DNA of 17,711 nucleotides. Origin: Rummeliibacillus pycnus_B. Lineage in GTDB: Bacteria; Bacillota; Bacilli; Bacillales_A; Planococcaceae. Under the pieces are notes generated by a model, which was not told the DNA's origin, searched no databases, and worked only from the letters and a program-made list of their open reading frames with translations. Positions 14,151 through 17,711 of the stretch are shown here, one piece after another. Each line of letters starts with the position of its first letter. Position 1 is the stretch's first letter. The position numbers and the translations under genes are program-made. The stretch lies in contig NZ_JBCMNM010000105.1 in the NCBI RefSeq assembly GCF_050459865.1, positions 1-17,711 on the forward strand, written 5' to 3'.

Positions 14151-15917
14151 TTGACATATCAAGCTTTTTATCGCGTGTATCGCCCACAATCTTTTAGAGA
14201 AATGTCAGGGCAATCTCATGTGAAACGAACACTTCAAAATGCTCTCCTTGCCAATAAAACAACACATGCTTATCTATTTTCTGGCCCGCGTGGTACTGGG
14301 AAGACAAGTACTGCTAAGATCTTCGCAAAAACTTTAAACTGTGAACACGCGCCTACTGAAGAACCGTGTAATGAATGTGCAACATGTAAAAGCATAACGA
14401 ATGGCTCGCATCCAGATGTCATTGAGTTTGATGCGGCATCTAATTCAAGTGTTGATGAAATGCGTGAGATTATCGAAAAGGTTCGCTTTGCACCTGCAAG
14501 CGCTCGTTATAAGGTTTATATCATTGATGAAGTGCATATGCTTTCTACAAGTGCATTTAACGCTTTACTAAAAACGTTAGAAGAGCCACCTTCACATGTT
14601 GTTTTTATATTAGCAACAACAGAGCCACATAAAATACCGGCAACAATTATATCCCGTTGCCAACGCTTTGATTTTAAACGTTTATCATCTGTAGATATTT
14701 TAGAACGCATGAAAGTGGTACTTGAAGATATTCATTTACCTTATGACGAACAAGCGTTGAAGGTGATTGCAAAGTCTGCTGCCGGTGGTATGCGTGATGC
14801 GTTAAGTATGTTAGATCAAGTGGTGTCTTTTAGTGGTGAAAAATTAACGCTTGAAGATGCACTATTTGTAACAGGGTCTATTAGTCAAGAAATCTTCTAT
14901 GAATTGGCTAAAAGTTTAGCTGAAAAAGATGTAGCAAAAGTATTGGCTACGCTAGAGCAGCTAATGAGTGAAGGTAAGGATGCTGTACGACTTTCTGAAG
15001 ATCTCATCACATTCTTCAGGGATTTATTGTTAATTCAAACGGCTCCGGATTTAGGTGATTTGCTTGAATTAGCAACGACAGATGAGAAATTCCAAACATT
15101 AGCTAATGACTTTTCAATGGATACGCTTTATAGCTATATTGATATTCTTTCAAAAACACAACTGGAAATGCGTCTGTCCTTACATTCAAAAGTATATTTA
15201 GAAACTGCTTTATTGAAAATGTCTCAATCAAACAAAGGTTTCCCTGCTATTTCGGCGTCTGCTAATGGAAGTTTATCTGTTGAAGTACCACAAGTTGCCG
15301 AATTACAATCGAAAATTACAACTTTAGAAACCTTAGTAAATCAATTGCAGCAAAGTGGTGCGATGGCTCAACAACAGCCACAGACACAGTCTCAACCAAG
15401 ACAACAAGTTAAGTCTTCTAGTACATTTAATGTTCCTGTTGGTAGGATTCAAGAAGTCCTAAAAGTAGCTACGAAACAAAACATTCAGATGATTAAAGGT
15501 GCTTGGGCTGACGTACTCAACCAGCTACCAAAGCCTCAGTCAGCTTTACTAGAAGAATCAGAGCCTGTGGCGGCATCGTCAAGTGCTTTTGTGTTAAAAT
15601 TCAAATATGATATACATTGTCAGATGGCAGCAGATAATCAAGAATTAATCTCCAACTTCGGTCAGTGTATGGCAGGGATAACAGGGAATTTTTATGAAAT
15701 TGTTTTTGTGCCAGAAGAAAGTTGGTTGAAAATTAGAGCAGATTTTATCCAACATCATAAAATGGATAAAAAGACTGAACATGAAGATACAGGTGGCGAA
15801 CAGGCGCTTGAGGTTGTACAATCTATTTTAGTTGAAGAACAACAAGCTTCAGAAGATCCACTTGTTTCAGAAGCCGAAAAATTATTTGGCAAAGATTTTG
15901 TGGAAATTGAAGAGTAA
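14151..15917 (+). CDS. dnaX: DNA polymerase III subunit gamma/tau
   Basis: The clamp-loader ATPase of the replisome, 588 residues from TTG 14151. It opens with MTYQAFYRVYRPQSF, aligned with the start of B. subtilis DnaX. The AAA+ core has Walker A GPRGTGKT (45-52), a zinc module (Cys64, Cys73, Cys76, Cys79), Walker B DEVH (126-129) and the sensor/SRC motif ISRCQRFDF with Cys170. A Gln/Ser-rich linker (about residues 405-430) leads to the tau-type C-terminal region that binds helicase and polymerase. I saw no obvious slippery heptamer, consistent with Gram-positive dnaX not relying on the E. coli frameshift. It heads the dnaX-ebfC-recR-yaaL cluster; ebfC starts 27 bases later. Confidence 0.97.
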   Translation: MTYQAFYRVYRPQSFREMSGQSHVKRTLQNALLANKTTHAYLFSGPRGTGKTSTAKIFAKTLNCEHAPTEEPCNECATCKSITNGSHPDVIEFDAASNSSVDEMREIIEKVRFAPASARYKVYIIDEVHMLSTSAFNALLKTLEEPPSHVVFILATTEPHKIPATIISRCQRFDFKRLSSVDILERMKVVLEDIHLPYDEQALKVIAKSAAGGMRDALSMLDQVVSFSGEKLTLEDALFVTGSISQEIFYELAKSLAEKDVAKVLATLEQLMSEGKDAVRLSEDLITFFRDLLLIQTAPDLGDLLELATTDEKFQTLANDFSMDTLYSYIDILSKTQLEMRLSLHSKVYLETALLKMSQSNKGFPAISASANGSLSVEVPQVAELQSKITTLETLVNQLQQSGAMAQQQPQTQSQPRQQVKSSSTFNVPVGRIQEVLKVATKQNIQMIKGAWADVLNQLPKPQSALLEESEPVAASSSAFVLKFKYDIHCQMAADNQELISNFGQCMAGITGNFYEIVFVPEESWLKIRADFIQHHKMDKKTEHEDTGGEQALEVVQSILVEEQQASEDPLVSEAEKLFGKDFVEIEE

Positions 15918-15943
15918 ATCCAAATACTGGGAGGAATTTAACG

Positions 15944-16261
15944 ATGCGTGGTATGGGAAATATGAACAATATGATGAAACAAATGCAAAAAATGCAAAAG
16001 AAAATGATGGAAGCGCAAGAAGAATTGGCAGTTCAAACTTTTGAAGGTACTGCTAGTAATGGGCTTGTAAAAGTAGTGATGAATGGTCAAAAACAAGTGC
16101 AAGAAGTTGTTATTGATCCAGAAATTGTAGACCCAGAAGATGTAGAATTATTACAAGATATGATTGTTATTGCTACTAACGCTGCAATTGCTAAGGTTGA
16201 GGAAACTACAAATGCAACAATGGGACAATTTACTAAAGGAATCAACCTTCCTGGATTCTAG
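15944..16261 (+). CDS. ebfC: Nucleoid-associated protein EbfC/YbaB
   Basis: A 105-residue member of the YbaB/EbfC family (B. subtilis YaaK), small dimeric DNA-binding proteins found next to dnaX and recR in most bacteria. The N-terminus is a Met/Gln/Lys-rich helix (MRGMGNMNNMMKQMQKMQKK), and the rest matches the family core (GLVKVVMNGQKQVQEVVIDPE). Its precise role is not settled; DNA binding and help with RecR-linked repair are the usual proposals. GGGAGG (15929-15934) is 9 bases before the ATG. It is separated from recR by only 12 bases. Confidence 0.95.
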   Translation: MRGMGNMNNMMKQMQKMQKKMMEAQEELAVQTFEGTASNGLVKVVMNGQKQVQEVVIDPEIVDPEDVELLQDMIVIATNAAIAKVEETTNATMGQFTKGINLPGF

Positions 16262-16273
16262 GGGGAATAAAGG

Positions 16274-16870
16274 ATGCATTATCCTGAACCAATATCCAAG
16301 CTAATCGATAGTTTTATGAAGTTGCCAGGCATCGGGCCGAAAACCGCGTCCCGTCTGGCGTTTTTTGTGTTAACAATGCAAGAAGATACTGTGCTGAATT
16401 TTGCGAAAGCTTTAGTAGACGCTAAACGCAATTTAAGCTACTGTTCTGTATGTGGACATATTACGGATGTGGATCCATGCCATATATGTCAAGATCCACA
16501 ACGTGATCGTTCAGCAATTTGTGTAGTACAAGATACAAAAGATGTAATTGCGATGGAAAAAATGCGAGATTATCATGGTCTTTATCATGTATTACAGGGT
16601 GCCATTTCTCCAATGGATGGTATAGGACCAGAAGATATTAACGTTCCATCTTTAATAAAAAGATTGCAAAACGAAGAAGTACAAGAACTGATATTAGCAA
16701 CAAACCCTACAATAGAAGGCGAAGCTACAGCTATGTATATTTCGCGTCTTGTAAAACCATCTGGTATTCGTACAACCCGTATTGCTCACGGTCTACCTGT
16801 GGGTGGCGATTTAGAATATGCAGATGAAGTAACTTTATCGAAAGCGTTAGAAGGTAGACGTGAATTGTAG
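16274..16870 (+). CDS. recR: Recombination mediator RecR
   Basis: RecR works with RecF/RecO to load RecA on gapped DNA during recombinational repair. The 198-residue protein has the N-terminal helix-hairpin-helix LPGIGPKTASR (17-27), a four-cysteine zinc finger (Cys57, Cys60, Cys69, Cys72) and a Toprim domain starting at AICVVQDTKD (81-90). The Walker-like C-terminal region (HGLPVGGDLEYAD) is conserved. A GGGGGAA site (16261-16267) overlaps the end of ebfC. It is co-transcribed with ebfC and probably dnaX. Confidence 0.97.
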   Translation: MHYPEPISKLIDSFMKLPGIGPKTASRLAFFVLTMQEDTVLNFAKALVDAKRNLSYCSVCGHITDVDPCHICQDPQRDRSAICVVQDTKDVIAMEKMRDYHGLYHVLQGAISPMDGIGPEDINVPSLIKRLQNEEVQELILATNPTIEGEATAMYISRLVKPSGIRTTRIAHGLPVGGDLEYADEVTLSKALEGRREL

Positions 16871-16888
16871 AATGGGGTGCAAGATGAT

Positions 16889-17101
16889 ATGTTTTTTCGA
16901 AAACAAAAGTTGCGTAAAGAATACGATGATAAGCTCGTGCAGCTAATGCGTCATACAAAAGCAGAATGGCAACATACACAGGAAATAGAAAACTTAATGG
17001 CTGATTATGATTTAAATATCATTGCACAACGTAAGATTGCTGAAAGTAAACACTTCTACCTATTTAAAGAAGCGCGTATTCGGAAAATTTTAATTAAATA
17101 A
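16889..17101 (+). CDS. yaaL: YaaL family protein (DUF2508)
   Basis: A 70-residue basic protein of unknown function matching the YaaL family, found between recR and bofA in Bacillus. It begins MFFRKQKLRKEYDDK, similar in shape to the B. subtilis start, and is rich in Lys, Arg, Glu and Gln with a helical pattern ending in FKEARIRKILIK. I chose ATG 16889 because GGGGTG (16874-16879) lies nine bases upstream; an in-frame GTG at 16877 would overlap that site. Nothing in the sequence tells its function. Confidence 0.8.
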   Translation: MFFRKQKLRKEYDDKLVQLMRHTKAEWQHTQEIENLMADYDLNIIAQRKIAESKHFYLFKEARIRKILIK

Positions 17102-17167
17102 TGAATGACAAACAGTGTTCCTATCATATATATCAGTTACATCGTAAAATAATGGAGAGTGATTTAT

Positions 17168-17446
17168 ATGGCCAAGCTTGTAATTAGCTTAATTGGAGTG
17201 CTGTTTGTTTTTTATTGGGTGCTGCGAAAACCAAAAGGTATTAGAAAGATCCTTGAATTATTTTCGAACGTTGCATTTCGTATAACATTATCATTCTGTG
17301 TCTTATATGCTATATCATATGGAGCAGGATATTTAGGCGTATGGGTTCCGTTGAATTTTGCATCAATTCTTATCGTAGCATTATTAGGTTTACCAGGAGT
17401 AGTATTGGTAGTATGTTTAACAGGTTTTAATTATTTCTTCTTATAA
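17168..17446 (+). CDS. bofA: Pro-sigma-K processing inhibitor BofA
   Basis: BofA is a small membrane protein that, with SpoIVFA, holds the SpoIVFB protease inactive in the mother cell until the forespore signal arrives; SpoIVFB then processes pro-sigma-K. The 92-residue protein has hydrophobic segments near residues 3-18, 35-53 and 66-90 around a basic stretch (RKPKGIRK), and the typical GLPGVV near the C-terminus. TGGAGAG (17153-17159) is eight bases before ATG 17168; GTG 17159 overlaps that site. Its position next to an rRNA operon matches B. subtilis. Its presence implies the full late sporulation pathway. I see no clear terminator after it. Confidence 0.93.
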   Translation: MAKLVISLIGVLFVFYWVLRKPKGIRKILELFSNVAFRITLSFCVLYAISYGAGYLGVWVPLNFASILIVALLGLPGVVLVVCLTGFNYFFL

Positions 17447-17532
17447 AAGAAGGGTGTTATCTTTTTAAGATGATATATTCTATAGATTGCTGAACAACGA
17501 ATAATAAAATCTAAATTTATTTCATAATGATA
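17447..17532. other. AT-rich spacer
   Basis: No gene and no strong terminator. A weak ATCTT/AAGAT pairing near 17460-17470 lacks a T-run. Confidence 0.4.
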
Positions 17533-17561
17533 TTGACAATAAAATGATAGATTGATATACT
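17533..17561 (+). promoter_or_regulatory. rRNA operon promoter P1
   Basis: A perfect TTGACA (17533-17538), exactly 17 bases and TATACT (17556-17561). The sequence upstream is AT-rich, as expected of an UP element. A G follows at a plausible start distance, in line with GTP-initiated rRNA promoters of Bacillus. Confidence 0.85.
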
Positions 17562-17636
17562 GTTAAAGTCGCTTGAGAGTGACACATCATTTATAAATAA
17601 AAAACAATTTTATAAAATGTTATTTTAATAAAGTTG

Positions 17637-17665
17637 TTGACAATGAAATGTTGTTTTGATATAAT
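17637..17665 (+). promoter_or_regulatory. rRNA operon promoter P2
   Basis: A full consensus: TTGACA (17637-17642), 17 bases, TATAAT (17660-17665), 104 bases after P1 and preceded by a very AT-rich tract. A start at G 17670 or G 17672 is likely. Confidence 0.9.
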
Positions 17666-17671
17666 AAATGA

Positions 17672-17711
17672 GTCGTTAAGATAACGACAAGATATGAACC
17701 TTGAAAACTGA
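17672..17711 (+). promoter_or_regulatory. rRNA leader: hairpin and boxA-like element
   Basis: GTCGTTA (17672-17678) and TAACGAC (17682-17688) form a perfect seven-bp hairpin with a three-base loop right at the transcript start. The end of the window, AACCTTGAAAACTGA, resembles the leader segment before 16S rRNA in Bacillaceae, with a boxA-like antitermination signal. The 16S gene itself is outside the window. Confidence 0.7.

Noticed and set aside
14151..15917. Programmed frameshift in dnaX
   Set aside because: I found no A-rich slippery heptamer with a downstream stem that would yield a short gamma form.

Overview
The window looks like a core chromosomal segment from an AT-rich, endospore-forming Bacillota of the Bacillaceae/Planococcaceae type; a Lysinibacillus-like genome is my best guess, made from protein flavour and gene order rather than any search. 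Spore formation is indicated by bofA and by a YaaH/SleL-type cortex-lytic enzyme. The gene set (guaB, dacA, pdxS-pdxT, serS, dgk-dck, tadA, SRP RNA, dnaX, ebfC, recR, yaaL, bofA, rRNA promoters) matches the origin-proximal region of Bacillus subtilis, with local rearrangements.

Layout. Positions 1-373 hold no convincing gene, only an imperfect hairpin and a divergent repeat copy. A glutathione-peroxidase-like gene (374-850) precedes guaB (GMP synthesis) and dacA (cell-wall carboxypeptidase PBP5); guaB and dacA each end in a strong terminator. A MocR/PdxR-type regulator on the minus strand is divergent from pdxS-pdxT, the two subunits of pyridoxal 5'-phosphate synthase, and the spacer carries a clear inverted repeat. 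A serine T-box riboswitch (specifier UCC) controls serS. tadA (minus) and yaaH (plus) are divergent. After a gene-poor gap comes the overlapping dgk-dck deoxynucleoside kinase pair, then a gap with two tandem stem-loop repeats, then a LOG-family nucleotide phosphoribohydrolase whose terminator lies over its own stop codon.

The right third holds a minus-strand tRNA-Ser(UGA) with a strong promoter and its own terminator, the large Bacillus-type SRP RNA with promoter and terminator, and a dnaX-ebfC-recR-yaaL-bofA cluster. The window closes with two tandem consensus rRNA promoters and a leader hairpin, so a 16S rRNA gene very probably starts just beyond the right edge.

Themes. Several genes serve nucleotide supply (guaB, dgk, dck, LOG protein), serine decoding (serS, its T-box, tRNA-Ser, and SRP RNA for secretion) and replication/repair (dnaX, ebfC, recR). 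I see no phage, transposase, CRISPR array or defence system, and no convincing new multi-gene system. The observations most worth a second look are the unusual U73 discriminator of the tRNA-Ser, the tandem stem-loop repeats, the PdxR operator candidate, and the coding/terminator overlap in the LOG gene.
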